Of a DNA stretch of 64,000 nt, positions 8,194-17,596 are shown in pieces. The stretch covers positions 1-64,000 of the forward strand of contig NZ_JACHBW010000009.1 in the NCBI RefSeq assembly GCF_014200455.1, given 5' to 3'. Below the pieces are notes generated by a model, which saw only the letters and a list, made by a program, of their open reading frames with translations, was not told the origin of the DNA and did no database searches. The translations under genes were made by a program, and so were the position numbers. Source of the DNA: Paraburkholderia bannensis. Its GTDB lineage: Bacteria > Pseudomonadota > Gammaproteobacteria > Burkholderiales > Burkholderiaceae. Numbering within the stretch: position 1 is the stretch's first letter; each line of letters opens with the position of its first letter.

Positions 8194-8346
8194 CCACGCC
8201 CGAGAGCGGCGATCGTCTCGGGGGCGGCGTTTGATTCGAGAGGCATAACGCGACCCGTTGCTGCCTTTCGACTTACGGCCGACCTAATGACCGCCTACAA
8301 AGTCCAACGGCCGCTCGCTTTCGTAAATCGAGAGCCGAACTAGCGA

Positions 8347-8814
8347 TTACCTAGAAGTGCGTGTCAGGTGGAGAAAAGCCCAGCAAGCAAAACCGCTCAC
8401 TATTCCGACTGGCATCATGAGCCGAATCAATGCGGGAAATGGTGAGTAGAGGTGTGCGCTGCCGTGAGGTTGAAACAAACTGATCGCCATCCAGCCCCCA
8501 GTTGAGAGCACAGCACCTAAACACAAGAAATAAAGCCAATGCCGCGTACGGCGCTTATGGGCAATCAGCATGCCGAAAGCGTAGAAAGGTAGGACCAGCG
8601 GGGTCAGGAAAACGAGGCTTATCACGGCAACACCGGTTCCTGCCTTAGCCAAACGAAAAACGTCTCCCGCAAGCCCGTGATCCAGCAAGAAGGTTGGCCA
8701 CTGTCGAGTAGAGACTGCAAGAAAAGGAAAAAACGACATGGCGCCGGCAGTCATTGCGACCGGGTAGGCGGCAACCGCGCGCCAAAACGTTATGAACCTG
8801 TCCTGATGTTCCAT
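8347..8814 (-). CDS. Hypothetical four-helix membrane protein
   Basis: This 155-residue integral membrane protein starts at the ATG at 8814, which has GGGGA seven bases upstream; an in-frame codon at 8847 is less likely. Four hydrophobic segments are visible: around AYPVAMTAGAMSFFPFLAV, the VISLVFLTPLVLPFYAFGML region, WLYFLCLGAVLSTGGWMAI and LMMPVGIVSGFACWAFLHL. A basic loop (AHKRRTRHW) follows the second helix and is expected to be cytoplasmic. I do not recognise the family. It is a stand-alone minus-strand gene at the edge of the mosaic, followed upstream by more than 1 kb without a convincing gene. Confidence 0.6.
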   Translation of the reverse strand: MEHQDRFITFWRAVAAYPVAMTAGAMSFFPFLAVSTRQWPTFLLDHGLAGDVFRLAKAGTGVAVISLVFLTPLVLPFYAFGMLIAHKRRTRHWLYFLCLGAVLSTGGWMAISLFQPHGSAHLYSPFPALIRLMMPVGIVSGFACWAFLHLTRTSR

Positions 8815-9971
8815 CGCGAATCCCCGAAGAGCCAACTGCTGCAACAATTAGGTCGAAAGCGGGTGAGACGTATGCGGCAGCCTATCGGCAGCGTTGATTA
8901 TCGGCTAATCACCGAGTCACGTCGCGTGCTCCTTCATTGCCGACGGCGTACATTATGCGTTTTGCGTGAATAGTATGCATAGAGACGCTTCCACCGCCTG
9001 AGTGGCCGTTCTGACTCCGCGCGCCGCAATGACAGCTTCCGGTGCAAAAACGGACTTTGGAATGTCTGAACGTTAGGAAGGGCGTGTGACTGGTTGTGGC
9101 CGATCACGGACGTAGCCAGCGCGATGTAGCGGTAGTGCCGGACGGGCGCACGACAGCGCTGACTGAATAGACAGCATCGTGAAGGGGAGGGGCACGCCAG
9201 TGCAGCGGCTCCGTCAGGCGAAGTCAGGCCGTCCTCCCGTGATAAGGGGCGTTATCATGGTCAGTTATGCAAGACTTGAGCTACCGCTGTCGCCAGCTAG
9301 CAGATCGCAAGAGAACGAGGGTGCGCGCAGTCGGCAAAGTACTTGCTGATATTGACAATGTTGATTTGGCCGGGCTTGAGTGTTACTGCTCAACGTTTGC
9401 TCGGCACAGCGCCTCGGTGTGGTGATAGCGCGAGATGGTGCACCAGTTCAACACCCGCTCGCAAGGCCCGCACGGCGGAAGGCAAATGGTTTAAAGTCTC
9501 GAATCTTGGAAGTTATATGGTTGATCGAACCCCGAGTTGAACCGGTTCCAGTCTGCCGGATGGATCAGATCCGGAAGTTATTTGGTTGAATTTTCGGAAG
9601 CCAATCGAGTTCCTCTACAATATTGTTCTTCAGAGTCTTTGAAACCACCTCGCGAGCGAGGCATTTGAAGATTCAAAAAATCCCAGCACTCCGTCGGCAA
9701 TTCTGAAGCTTTCAGAAGCCTGTATCTTTTGCGCCACCAGGGCGGACTCCAGCAAAGCTCCATGAAGGGGCGGATGATCTTTGGGTCAGGCGCTCGCGAT
9801 AAAGTTGCTCGATTGGCTGCCGTTAACTCGCACGTGTCATCGTGACGCTTTGTTTAGCGGACGCTTTCTTGCCGCGCCAGCCAGGATCGTTCGTTCGTGC
9901 GCGCACGGCGGCTTGCCATGGCATGGCCAACGCGGCCGGGACGGTCCTGTTACCTGATGAAAGAGGAGTTC
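8815..9971. other. Long gap without a supportable gene
   Basis: In 1157 bases no frame shows a start with a ribosome binding site, a family motif or steady codon use; all open stretches are below about 100 codons. The only structure seen is a pair of 17-base direct repeats (9508-9524 and 9573-9589). Composition is mixed, which suggests decayed accessory DNA. Confidence 0.5.
9508..9589 (+). repeat. Pair of near-identical 17-base direct repeats
   Basis: GGAAGTTATATGGTTGA occurs at 9508-9524 and GGAAGTTATTTGGTTGA at 9573-9589, with one mismatch; the copies start 65 bases apart. They lie in DNA without genes and could be footprints of a small mobile element or a protein-binding pair. Confidence 0.4.
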
Positions 9972-10277
9972 ATGGTTACATCCGCAGTATCCTTTCCCCG
10001 GTCTATCGGCGCGTCAACCCGCATCACGTGCGCCGATGGTCTCGTCGCCCACGTGTTCATGGTCGATTCCCAGCTACCGTTGTTCAACGTAGTCTGCGGG
10101 ACGTTGAAGTTCCTCGCGAACCGCGAGCAGGTGGAGTCTCAGGTGGCGAGCGTAGCCGCGGGCAAAATGCCTGTGCCGGACTGGGAGTGGGTGCTCGATA
10201 CCGGCTTCGATTCGTCTGTCGACGGAGCGTCGAGCAAGCAATGGAAAATGACGCGTAAGGCGGCGGACGCGTCCTGA
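9972..10277 (+). CDS. Small hypothetical cytoplasmic protein
   Basis: The 101-residue product starts at the ATG at 9972, six bases after a good AGAGGAG site; the frame is open further upstream, but the ribosome binding site decides this start. The sequence opens MVTSAVSFPRSIGAS and contains the hydrophobic VFMVDSQLPLFNVVCGTLKF and a WEWVLDTGF motif. There is no signal peptide, and the C-terminus is lysine-rich and polar. I do not recognise the family. It precedes the two-component genes by 313 bases on the same strand but shows no sign of co-transcription with them. Confidence 0.5.
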   Translation: MVTSAVSFPRSIGASTRITCADGLVAHVFMVDSQLPLFNVVCGTLKFLANREQVESQVASVAAGKMPVPDWEWVLDTGFDSSVDGASSKQWKMTRKAADAS

Positions 10278-10590
10278 GTCTTCATGAAGGCCGGCGCGTC
10301 GGCTATCGATTCGCCAGCCGTTCGCCGTACGGGACGTCAACCGTCATTCTGATTTCAGCGGAATCTGCCCCGCAAAAAGGGAAACAGCGGCGTTGCGCGA
10401 ACACGCAAGAATCTCACCCAGCTCGGGGTGTGAGTGACTTCGCTATGCACGAGCAAATGGGGTGCTGCCTCGTATCGAGTCTTCAGCCGCTTAAGGGGGG
10501 AGTTGCAGGGTGATTCCCACCATGATTGCGACGACTATATCAGCATGGGATAATTGCCTGCTTGCTGCTTGAATCGCTTCATTCACCCCG
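10278..10590. other. Gap upstream of the histidine kinase
   Basis: These 313 bases contain no convincing gene. An imperfect inverted sequence around CTCACCCAGCTCGGGGTGTGAG core (near 10413-10434) could fold, but no T-run follows. The promoter of the kinase must lie here or just inside the frame. Confidence 0.4.
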
Positions 10591-12897
10591 ATGCGGGTTT
10601 TGGCTGATGTTCGAATAGCCGCCGCCTGCCTGAAATTATCCAAACAAATGATGGGATTGGCGATTGATCTCGGCGTCATGCTGAATGGGCTATCGGCCAT
10701 TGCCTGGACAGCGCTTGCCGATGGTCGTGTCGATTTTGTGAACCGCAAGTGGTCCGAATATACGGGACTGGACATCACGGCGTCATCCGGCACGCAATGG
10801 CGGAACGCGATAAGCCGTGACGATCTGCCTGAAGCGCTGGAACAGTTCGCGTCCATCCTGGTTTCAGGCCAGGCGGATGAAATATCGGCGCGTCTGCGTC
10901 GACATGATGGTCAATATCGTTGGCACACGCTGCAATTGAGCCCAATGCGCGATGCCAATGGTGAAATCGTCCGCTGGTGCGTACTGTGCATCGATATCCA
11001 CGATCTGAGGCGAGCGCAGGACGCGCTCAAGCGCCGCGAACTCGATCTGCAATTGATCGTCGAAAGCATTCCCGTACCCGTGACCGTCACGTCGCCAACC
11101 GGCGAGGTCGAAAGTCTTAATCAGCTCACTCTGGATTACTTCGGCAAATCGTTCGAGGAACTCAAGGCCTGGCGGGGCAACGAAGTCGTTCATCCGGAAG
11201 ATCTCGAAGCCGCCGTCACCGGTCTGGAAGCGTCGCTCGCAAACGGCGCCACCTATAACGTGGAAAGCCGTCACCGGCGTGCCGACGGGATTTATCGCTG
11301 GACCAATGTGCGCGGGTTTCCGCTGCGCGACCGCGATGGCGAGATCCTGCGCTGGATTCTTCTTTCAATCGACATTGAAGACAGGAAGCGCGCGGAAATC
11401 ACACTGGCGGAAAGCGAGCGCCATCTCAACGAGACCATAAGCACGCTTCCCGCATTGATCTGGACGGCGCGCCCGGACGGGACTGGCGAGTTTTTCAATC
11501 GCTATTATCTGGATTACGTCGGCCGCACGCTTGAGCAGGTGCGCGATTTCGCATGGACCAGCACTGTGCATCCGGACGATCTTCCGGGTCTTATCGCCGC
11601 GTGGACGGACATCATGGCCAGCCGCATGCCAGGCGCTGCCGAAGCGCGCATGCAGCGTTACGACGGCCAGTATCGATGGTTTCTGTTCCGCACGAGTCCT
11701 TTGCGGGACCAGCACGGCAACGTCGTTAAATGGTATGGCGTCAATGTCGATATCGACGATCGCAAGCGCGCGGAAGAAGAGTTGCGGCGTAGCGAAGCGT
11801 TTCTCGCCGAAGGTCAGGCGCTGGCCAGAATGGGCAACTTTTCATGGCACGTCGATACGAACGAGATCGCCTGGTCGGAGCAGCTTTATCACATCTTCGG
11901 CATCGAGCCTGGCACGACGATGACATTGGAGCGGATCATCGCTCACTGCCATCCTGAGGATTTATGCCTTATTACGCAATTCTTCGAACAGGGGCAGCGC
12001 GGCGACTCCGATATTGAATGCCAGCACCGGCTCGTGATGCCGGATCAATCCATCAAACACCTGCATCTGATCGCGCATCGCGCCAATGATAGGCCGGGAC
12101 GTTACGAATATATTGGTACGATGCTCGATATCAGTCAGCGCCGGTCGTCGGAAGAAGCGCTCGACAAGGCGCGCTCGGAGCTTTTGCACGTTTCGCGGGT
12201 GATGAGCCTGGGCGCGTTGACGGCGTCGATCGCGCACGAAGTCAATCAGCCGCTGGCGGGCATCGTCACCAATGCGAGCACCTGTCTGCGCCTGCTGGCG
12301 GCGGAGCCTCCCAACATCGAGGCTGCGCAGGAAACGGCGCGCCGCACGATCCGTGACGGGCACCGCGCCGCCGATGTCATTGCGCGTCTACGCGCGCTGT
12401 TCAGCAAGCGTGGCGCCGCCATCGAGGCGGTCGATCTGGGCCATACGGCGCGCGAGGTGATCGCGCTGATGCAGAGCGATCTCGACCGCGCACGCGTGAC
12501 CCTGCGCACGGAATTCGCCGACGATGTGCCGCTCGCCGGCTGCGATCGCGTTCAGGTCCAGCAGGTGATCATGAATCTGCTGCGCAATGCGGCGGACGCG
12601 ATGAGCAACGTGAACGACCGTCCCAGACTCATGTGGGTCAAAACCGAAGCCGAGCCGCACGGCATGGTGCGCTTGTCGGTGCGCGATTGCGGCACTGGTT
12701 TCGATCCCGAGAACGCGGAACGGTTTTTCGACGCGTTCTACACCACCAAGGACGACGGTATGGGCGTGGGGCTTGCGATCAGCCGTTCGATTATCGAAAG
12801 CCAGGGCGGGCGCCTGTGGGCGGAGTTACCCGCCAATGCGCCCGGCGCCATCTTCGCCTTCTCCATTCCCGTCCACTCGACCTCGCGGGTGCCGTAA
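10591..12897 (+). CDS. Soluble four-PAS sensor histidine kinase
   Basis: The protein of up to 768 residues has no membrane segment and is expected to sense in the cytoplasm. Four PAS/PAC units run in tandem (about residues 30-150, 150-275, 280-405 and 405-525). Three of them end in the typical R-x-DG-x-YRW...DI-x-D-x-xRA pattern. HisKA follows with SIAHEVNQPLAG, placing the phosphorylated histidine at residue 549; HATPase motifs are NLLRNAADAM (N box) and GMGVGLAISRSI (G2 box). The SLGALTASIAHEVNQPL form is typical of FixL/TodS-like kinases. No ribosome binding site is obvious at 10591; ATG codons at 10648 and 10678 are alternatives just before PAS1. The receiver gene follows 112 bases downstream. 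Confidence 0.85.
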   Translation: MRVLADVRIAAACLKLSKQMMGLAIDLGVMLNGLSAIAWTALADGRVDFVNRKWSEYTGLDITASSGTQWRNAISRDDLPEALEQFASILVSGQADEISARLRRHDGQYRWHTLQLSPMRDANGEIVRWCVLCIDIHDLRRAQDALKRRELDLQLIVESIPVPVTVTSPTGEVESLNQLTLDYFGKSFEELKAWRGNEVVHPEDLEAAVTGLEASLANGATYNVESRHRRADGIYRWTNVRGFPLRDRDGEILRWILLSIDIEDRKRAEITLAESERHLNETISTLPALIWTARPDGTGEFFNRYYLDYVGRTLEQVRDFAWTSTVHPDDLPGLIAAWTDIMASRMPGAAEARMQRYDGQYRWFLFRTSPLRDQHGNVVKWYGVNVDIDDRKRAEEELRRSEAFLAEGQALARMGNFSWHVDTNEIAWSEQLYHIFGIEPGTTMTLERIIAHCHPEDLCLITQFFEQGQRGDSDIECQHRLVMPDQSIKHLHLIAHRANDRPGRYEYIGTMLDISQRRSSEEALDKARSELLHVSRVMSLGALTASIAHEVNQPLAGIVTNASTCLRLLAAEPPNIEAAQETARRTIRDGHRAADVIARLRALFSKRGAAIEAVDLGHTAREVIALMQSDLDRARVTLRTEFADDVPLAGCDRVQVQQVIMNLLRNAADAMSNVNDRPRLMWVKTEAEPHGMVRLSVRDCGTGFDPENAERFFDAFYTTKDDGMGVGLAISRSIIESQGGRLWAELPANAPGAIFAFSIPVHSTSRVP

Positions 12898-13009
12898 CGC
12901 TCACGGGCAAGCCATACACATACTTCCGTATGGTGGACGCGCGTCTGCGAATCGGGCATCGTAAGACGTTTGATTCAGTGGCGAACGAGGGCGATTGCGC
13001 GGGGCAAAG

Positions 13010-13369
13010 ATGCGGGTAACGTTGGTCGATGACGACGAGGCACTGCGGGAATCGCTTCCCGATCTGGTGAGTGTGTTCGGCTATGCCGTTAGCGTGTTCT
13101 CTTCTGCGGAGGCATTTCTCGCGTCCGCAATCGTCGATCAAACCGATTGCCTGATTCTCGACCTCAATATGCCGGGCATGGGCGGCTTGGGACTCTTGCG
13201 CGAGTTAAAACATAATAAGCGGAAATTGCCGGTGGTCTTCATCACCGCCCATCAGGACGACGCGCTGCGCGAGCGCCTGCTCAGGCAGGGTGCGATCGAT
13301 TGCCTCTATAAGCCTTTCAGCGATACGGCGCTGCTGGCGGCACTCAAGAATGCGCTGGGCGAGGACTGA
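13010..13369 (+). CDS. Single-domain response regulator (FixJ-like receiver without output domain)
   Basis: The 119-residue receiver domain has the acidic pocket DDD (residues 7-9), phosphoacceptor D51 in LILDLNMPG, the T/A switch residue in FITAHQ and the conserved lysine in YKPFS. It starts at the ATG at 13010 behind GGGG; an upstream in-frame codon at 12995 is less likely. It most resembles the receiver halves of FixJ/TodT-type regulators, but there is no helix-turn-helix after residue 119. The partner is almost certainly the PAS kinase immediately upstream. Output must therefore be by phosphotransfer or protein interaction rather than by direct DNA binding. Confidence 0.8.
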   Translation: MRVTLVDDDEALRESLPDLVSVFGYAVSVFSSAEAFLASAIVDQTDCLILDLNMPGMGGLGLLRELKHNKRKLPVVFITAHQDDALRERLLRQGAIDCLYKPFSDTALLAALKNALGED

Positions 13370-13385
13370 AAGCGCTTTCGCTTTC
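13368..13385 (+). terminator. Short hairpin after the receiver gene
   Basis: GAAAGCG (13368-13374), loop CTTT, CGCTTTC (13379-13385): a perfect 7-base stem overlapping the TGA stop. No T-run follows, so it may stabilise the transcript end rather than act as an intrinsic terminator. Confidence 0.35.
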
Positions 13386-13430
13386 CCGCTTGCGGACTTA
13401 AAGATAAAGGACGTTTAAAGAGGGGCTGGC

Positions 13431-13772
13431 TCAGGAGGCTTGAAGCGGTTCGGCTTTAACGGTAGCGAGGCGGGTGCCGGCAAACGGGTCGTCGCGCCAG
13501 TCCACGCCGGCGGCCTTGTTCGAGGGCTTTTCCTGGGCCTTGCGAACCGAAAAATGCTCAAGGGATTGCCCTGCGCTGGTCGCCTGGACCACCCATTGGG
13601 GGGCCGCGCCTTCGCCATCCCAGCCATTGCCAAACGCGTCGCGATACTTTACCGCGAGCTGGCGGCGTTGATCTTCCGCGATCGATGCGGCGAGTGCCTC
13701 GGGTGTGATATTGAATTCGGCCATCCTGCGCTGCAGGTAAGCCACGATGCTGTCGCGCTTTCTTTCATCCAT
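13431..13772 (-). CDS. H-NS family nucleoid-associated protein
   Basis: A 113-residue protein beginning MDERKRDSIVAYLQRRM. The central block KYRDAFGNGWDGEGAAPQWV (about residues 41-60) is a variant of the H-NS DNA-binding loop (usually T-W-x-G-x-G-x-x-P-x-W). The N-terminal helix is too short for the long coiled coil of enterobacterial H-NS, a form common in Burkholderia, where several such paralogues exist. Such proteins bind AT-rich minor grooves and silence acquired DNA. The second half (DWRDDPFAGTRLATV) is conserved in the Burkholderia group. The gene sits 3 kb from the edge of the low-GC mosaic. It converges with the two-component genes and diverges from the chemoreceptor. Confidence 0.75.
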   Translation of the reverse strand: MDERKRDSIVAYLQRRMAEFNITPEALAASIAEDQRRQLAVKYRDAFGNGWDGEGAAPQWVVQATSAGQSLEHFSVRKAQEKPSNKAAGVDWRDDPFAGTRLATVKAEPLQAS

Positions 13773-14050
13773 TCTGTTTGTCTCCGCCTGCCACGTATTC
13801 GTCGTGCAGGCCGGGGTAAATCATACCTTACCAGGATAACACAACGGACAATGCCCAATATGCCGGGCGCATCCATTCGCTATTGTGGGAAAGGCAACGT
13901 AACGACTCATGCCGTGGTCCAGGTCATTATCCGACTCAAGAATGCCCGGCGGCGTGCCGATATGCATTCATGCGGCGTTAACCAAATGGTTAATTTTGCT
14001 TCCTTGAGCGACGTCCTCCGACGTTTTTTCCCTGCCCTTCTTGAGCCGAA

Positions 14051-15592
14051 ATGAAAGTCTCAACCAAGCTGATCCTTCTCGTCGGCACCGCGCTGGTCGG
14101 TGTCGTTTGCATTGCCGCGATGACGCTTTCGCAGCTGAAGCAGTCGCTGGTCGAGGGCCGGCAGCAGGAAATCCGTAATCTGTTGCTTAAAGCCGAACAT
14201 CTGGCGCTGTATTACCAAGGTCAGGAAGCGCAGGGGAAACTCTCACGCACCGATGCGCAAAATGCCGCAAAAGCGGCCATCAGCGAGTTAAATGCCGATA
14301 GCAAGAGCTATTACTGGATCACCACGACGGACAGCATCAACCTGGTGCATCCGAATGCCAGTCTGATTGGCACGAAAACGGGCGGCAATCGTACGACGAT
14401 TGGCGATCTCACGGATACGCAGGCTTATGCGCGAGGACTCAACCAAGAGCATATCGCACTTGTGGACGTCTTGATTCATCGTTCTGCAAATAGCCCGCTC
14501 GAACCCAAGTTACAGGGCGTCGTGGCTGTGCCGGCCTGGCAGTGGTGGATCGGCACCGGCTTCTTCTATGACGATATCGACGCCGCTTTCTGGCGTGTTG
14601 CGCGCGCCATGATCGCGATCGCCGTGCTGATTTTCGCGGTGGTTGGCACCATGGCATGGCTGATGACGCGCAGCATCCGCCGCGCGCTGGGCGGCGAACC
14701 CGCCGATGCCGCGGGGCTGGCCGCGCAGATCGCTGCCGGCAATCTCAGCGCGCCTATCGCGCTGGCCAGCGACGACCGCTCCAGCCTGATGCACGCGCTG
14801 CACGAAATGCGCGGCAAACTTCGCGAGCTGGTGCAGGGCATCCAGCATTCGAGCGATTCGATCGCCACGGGGTCGTCGGAGATCGCACAGGGCAATGCGG
14901 ATCTTTCGCAGCGCACCGAAGAGCAGGCGGCGTCGCTCGAAGAGACGGCGGCGAGCATGGAGCAGCTCACGGCCACGGTCAAGCAGAACGCCGAAAACGC
15001 GCGCCAGGCGCGTCAGCTTGCGGTGCTCGCTTCCGAGGCCACGGGGCGCGGCGGCAGCGCCGTCAACGAGGTGATCGAGACGATGCAGGGCATTGCCGAC
15101 GAGTCGCGCCGTATCGGCGACATCATCGGCACGATCGAGGGCATCGCGTTCCAGACCAATATTCTGGCCTTGAACGCGGCGGTGGAGGCGGCGCGCGCGG
15201 GTGGGGAAGGTCGCGGCTTTGCGGTCGTGGCTGGCGAGGTGCGGGCGCTCGCACAGCGCAGCGCGGCGGCGGCGAAGGATATCAAGGGGTTGATCGGTTC
15301 GTCGGTGGCGCGCGTCGATGCGGGCTCGGGCCAGGTTGCGGTGGCCGGCGAGCGCATGCGCGAAATCGTGCAGTCGATCACGCGGGTGAGCGACATCATG
15401 GGCGAAATCGAGGCGGCGTCGGTGGAGCAGAGCACCGGCATCGAGCAGGTCAATCTCGCGGTCTCGCAGATGGACACCGTCACGCAGCAAAACGCGGCGC
15501 TGGTGGAGCAGGCCGCGGCCGCCGCGGCGGCGCTCGACGAACAGGCGGTGAGATTGCGTTCGACCGTGGCGGTTTTCCGTATCGCGGCTTAA
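14051..15592 (+). CDS. Methyl-accepting chemotaxis protein with single Cache domain
   Basis: A 513-residue inner-membrane chemoreceptor. The first transmembrane helix is at residues 5-27. The periplasmic part to about residue 180 contains [18 protein letters not shown] and [15 protein letters not shown], typical of sCache_2 domains that bind small organic ligands. A second helix ([22 protein letters not shown]) is followed by a HAMP domain and the methylation helices. The hairpin tip, [20 protein letters not shown] with [19 protein letters not shown], interacts with CheA and CheW. No C-terminal CheR/CheB-binding pentapeptide is seen; the protein ends VAVFRIAA. The stop overlaps that of the convergent LysR gene by four bases. 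Confidence 0.92.
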   Translation: MKVSTKLILLVGTALVGVVCIAAMTLSQLKQSLVEGRQQEIRNLLLKAEHLALYYQGQEAQGKLSRTDAQNAAKAAISELNADSKSYYWITTTDSINLVHPNASLIGTKTGGNRTTIGDLTDTQAYARGLNQEHIALVDVLIHRSANSPLEPKLQGVVAVPAWQWWIGTGFFYDDIDAAFWRVARAMIAIAVLIFAVVGTMAWLMTRSIRRALGGEPADAAGLAAQIAAGNLSAPIALASDDRSSLMHALHEMRGKLRELVQGIQHSSDSIATGSSEIAQGNADLSQRTEEQAASLEETAASMEQLTATVKQNAENARQARQLAVLASEATGRGGSAVNEVIETMQGIADESRRIGDIIGTIEGIAFQTNILALNAAVEAARAGGEGRGFAVVAGEVRALAQRSAAAAKDIKGLIGSSVARVDAGSGQVAVAGERMREIVQSITRVSDIMGEIEAASVEQSTGIEQVNLAVSQMDTVTQQNAALVEQAAAAAAALDEQAVRLRSTVAVFRIAA

Positions 15593-16533
15593 GCGGCGGA
15601 GGCCGGAGCGCCGGGCGTCGCCACGCCGGGCGCTGCCGCGCCGAACAGACCCACAACCACGGCCCGCAGCCAACGGTTGCCGGCTTCCTGATGGTAGCGC
15701 GCGTGCCAGTGCTGCCGCACGGCGAAACCTTCGACGGGAATCGGGCAGCGATGGACCGCGAGATCGCTGGCCTGCGCCAGCATCTCGCCGATATGGCGCG
15801 GCAGCGTCGTAATCAGATCCGTGGTCTGCACGATCGCGCCCAGCCCCAGAAAACCGGGCAATTCGAGCGCGATCTGCCGCTCGATACGCTCTCGAGCCAG
15901 TGCCTGTTCGAGCAGCGCCGTGCCGGTTCCCGCCGTAATCGCCACGTGAGCCTCGCTACGGTACGCCTTGACGCTGAGCCGCATGCGAATGCGCGGATGA
16001 TGGCGATTCGCCAGACACACCCAATCCTGCTCGTAAAGCTGCTGCTGATACATGCCGCCGCTGAGCCCGGGCACGTATCCAATCGCCAGATCCGCTTCGC
16101 CCGATTCGAGCGCGCGCTCCGTATTGCCGTCGATGCGTGCGGCTTCCAGTCGTACGCCGGGCGCCTGCGCACGCACATGCGCGAGCAGGCGAGGCAGCAG
16201 CGTCACGTGGCTCGCATCGGTCATGCAGATGCGAAAGCGCCGCTGCGCCGTGGCCGGATCGAAGGCGATTTCCCACGCTGCAAAGCGCCGTAACGATTCT
16301 AGAATTTCCCGGCATGGACCGATCAGCGCATCCGCTTGCGGCGTGGGCGCCATACCGCCTGGCGTACGAATGAAGAGTGGATCGTGCAGATGCTCGCGCA
16401 GCCGCGCTAGCCAGATGCTGATGGTTGGCTGGCTTTGACCGAGTTGTTCGGCTGCGCGCGTGACGCTGCGCGTGTCGTAGAGCAGGTCGAATAGATGCAG
16501 CAGTTTGAGGTCCGGCAGATCGGCGGGAGTCAC
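15589..16533 (-). CDS. LysR-family transcriptional regulator (NodD/PcaQ-like group)
   Basis: This 314-residue protein has an N-terminal winged helix ([20 protein letters not shown], residues 18-37, continuing [18 protein letters not shown]). The effector-binding domain follows, with the usual [12 protein letters not shown] turn. It is divergent from the six-gene operon beginning at 16646, the classic arrangement in which LysR controls its neighbour and itself. The 112-base gap between them carries a perfect palindrome with T-N11-A geometry. The likely inducer is a substrate or intermediate of that operon. The alanine- and proline-rich C-terminal tail is unusual. Its stop overlaps the chemoreceptor stop. 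Confidence 0.87.
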   Translation of the reverse strand: MTPADLPDLKLLHLFDLLYDTRSVTRAAEQLGQSQPTISIWLARLREHLHDPLFIRTPGGMAPTPQADALIGPCREILESLRRFAAWEIAFDPATAQRRFRICMTDASHVTLLPRLLAHVRAQAPGVRLEAARIDGNTERALESGEADLAIGYVPGLSGGMYQQQLYEQDWVCLANRHHPRIRMRLSVKAYRSEAHVAITAGTGTALLEQALARERIERQIALELPGFLGLGAIVQTTDLITTLPRHIGEMLAQASDLAVHRCPIPVEGFAVRQHWHARYHQEAGNRWLRAVVVGLFGAAAPGVATPGAPASAA

Positions 16534-16545
16534 GGCATTTCACCA

Positions 16546-16564
16546 TTATTGCGTGAGGCAATAA
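16546..16564. promoter_or_regulatory. Candidate LysR operator
   Basis: TTATTGC-GTGAG-GCAATAA is a perfect 7-base inverted repeat with a 5-base spacer, 13 bases upstream of the LysR start and 82 bases before the first operon gene. It contains T-N11-A spacing, as in LysR recognition sites. Position and symmetry support an autoregulatory and activating operator; binding is inferred. Confidence 0.6.
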
Positions 16565-16645
16565 CACCATTGTAGCCATTGCATTGCGACATCGGGCGGC
16601 GACTCTTATCGTGGTGTCAACGTTAAAGAAGTCAAGGAGACGCAC

Positions 16646-17596
16646 TTGAAAATTGCCATTCTGGGTGCCGGCGCGCTGGGTTGCGCGATTGGCGCGACGC
16701 TCACCGAAGGCGGCCACGACACCTGGCTGATCGACCGCTCGCCCGCGCATGTCGACGCCATGCGAACGCGCGGATTGCGCGTCGACGACGCGCGCGGCAC
16801 GCGCCATGTGCGAGTCAGCGCAACGACCGCGCCCGCCGAAGTGGGCGAAGCGGAGGTCGTCATCGTGCTGGTCAAATCGTTTCATACCGATGCGGCGATT
16901 CGCGGTGCGCTCTCACTCGTCGGGCCGCAGACCGTCGTGCTGTCGCTGCAAAACGGCCTGGGTCACGAGGATATTCTGGCCGACGTCGTGGGCCGCGAGC
17001 GCGTGCTGGCGGGCAAGACCTATGTGGGCGGCGTGCTGCGCGGCGCGGGGCATATCGAATCGGGGGTGGCCGGCAAGCACACCATCATTGGCGAACTGGA
17101 CGGGCGTGCAACCCAGCGTGTTCAACACATCGCTAACGCATTCAGCAGTGCGGGTCTGGAAACGCAGGTGAGCGACAACATCGTCGGCACCATGTGGGAC
17201 AAGCTGCTCGTCAACGTTGCGACGGGCGCGCTGACCGGCATCACGTCGCTGACCTATGGCCAGCTCTATGACGAGCCGTTGCTCAAGGCGGCTTCTCTCG
17301 CGGCCGTTTCCGAAGCAATTGCAGCCGCGCAGGCAGCAGGCGTGACGCTTTCCATGAGCGAACCGGAGCAGGCGTGGAGGCTGGCCGCCGAAGGTCTGCC
17401 CGCCGCGTTCAAGACGTCGATGTTGCAAAGCCTGGAAAGAGGCTCGGTGACCGAAATCGACTTCATCAACGGCTCGGTTGTGCGTTGGGGCGCGCGCCAT
17501 GGTGTGCCCACGCCCGTGAACGCGACGCTCGTCGCCTGTATCAAGGGCCTCGAACGGGCGATGGCCGATCGTCAAAAAGCAGAGGCCGGAGCATGA
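16646..17596 (+). CDS. Ketopantoate reductase (ApbA/PanE) family oxidoreductase
   Basis: The product has 316 residues and starts at a TTG (16646), chosen because AAGGAG lies six bases upstream and the Rossmann fold begins at once: KIAILGAGALGCAIGATL. NADPH-binding GxGxxG, the LVKSFHT loop, SLQNGLG, and the catalytic region VGTMWDKLLVN with the later SLERGSVTEIDFINGSVV glutamate region all match the ApbA/PanE family. PanE itself makes pantoate, but this gene is the first of a LysR-controlled catabolic-looking operon. It more probably reduces or oxidises another 2-oxo or 2-hydroxy acid. Its TGA overlaps the next start (ATGA), implying translational coupling. Confidence 0.85.
   Translation: MKIAILGAGALGCAIGATLTEGGHDTWLIDRSPAHVDAMRTRGLRVDDARGTRHVRVSATTAPAEVGEAEVVIVLVKSFHTDAAIRGALSLVGPQTVVLSLQNGLGHEDILADVVGRERVLAGKTYVGGVLRGAGHIESGVAGKHTIIGELDGRATQRVQHIANAFSSAGLETQVSDNIVGTMWDKLLVNVATGALTGITSLTYGQLYDEPLLKAASLAAVSEAIAAAQAAGVTLSMSEPEQAWRLAAEGLPAAFKTSMLQSLERGSVTEIDFINGSVVRWGARHGVPTPVNATLVACIKGLERAMADRQKAEAGA

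Noticed and set aside
14656..16293. 545-codon plus-strand open frame within the chemoreceptor
   Set aside because: It is out of frame with the chemoreceptor, is dominated by glycine and arginine, and crosses into the antisense of the LysR gene.
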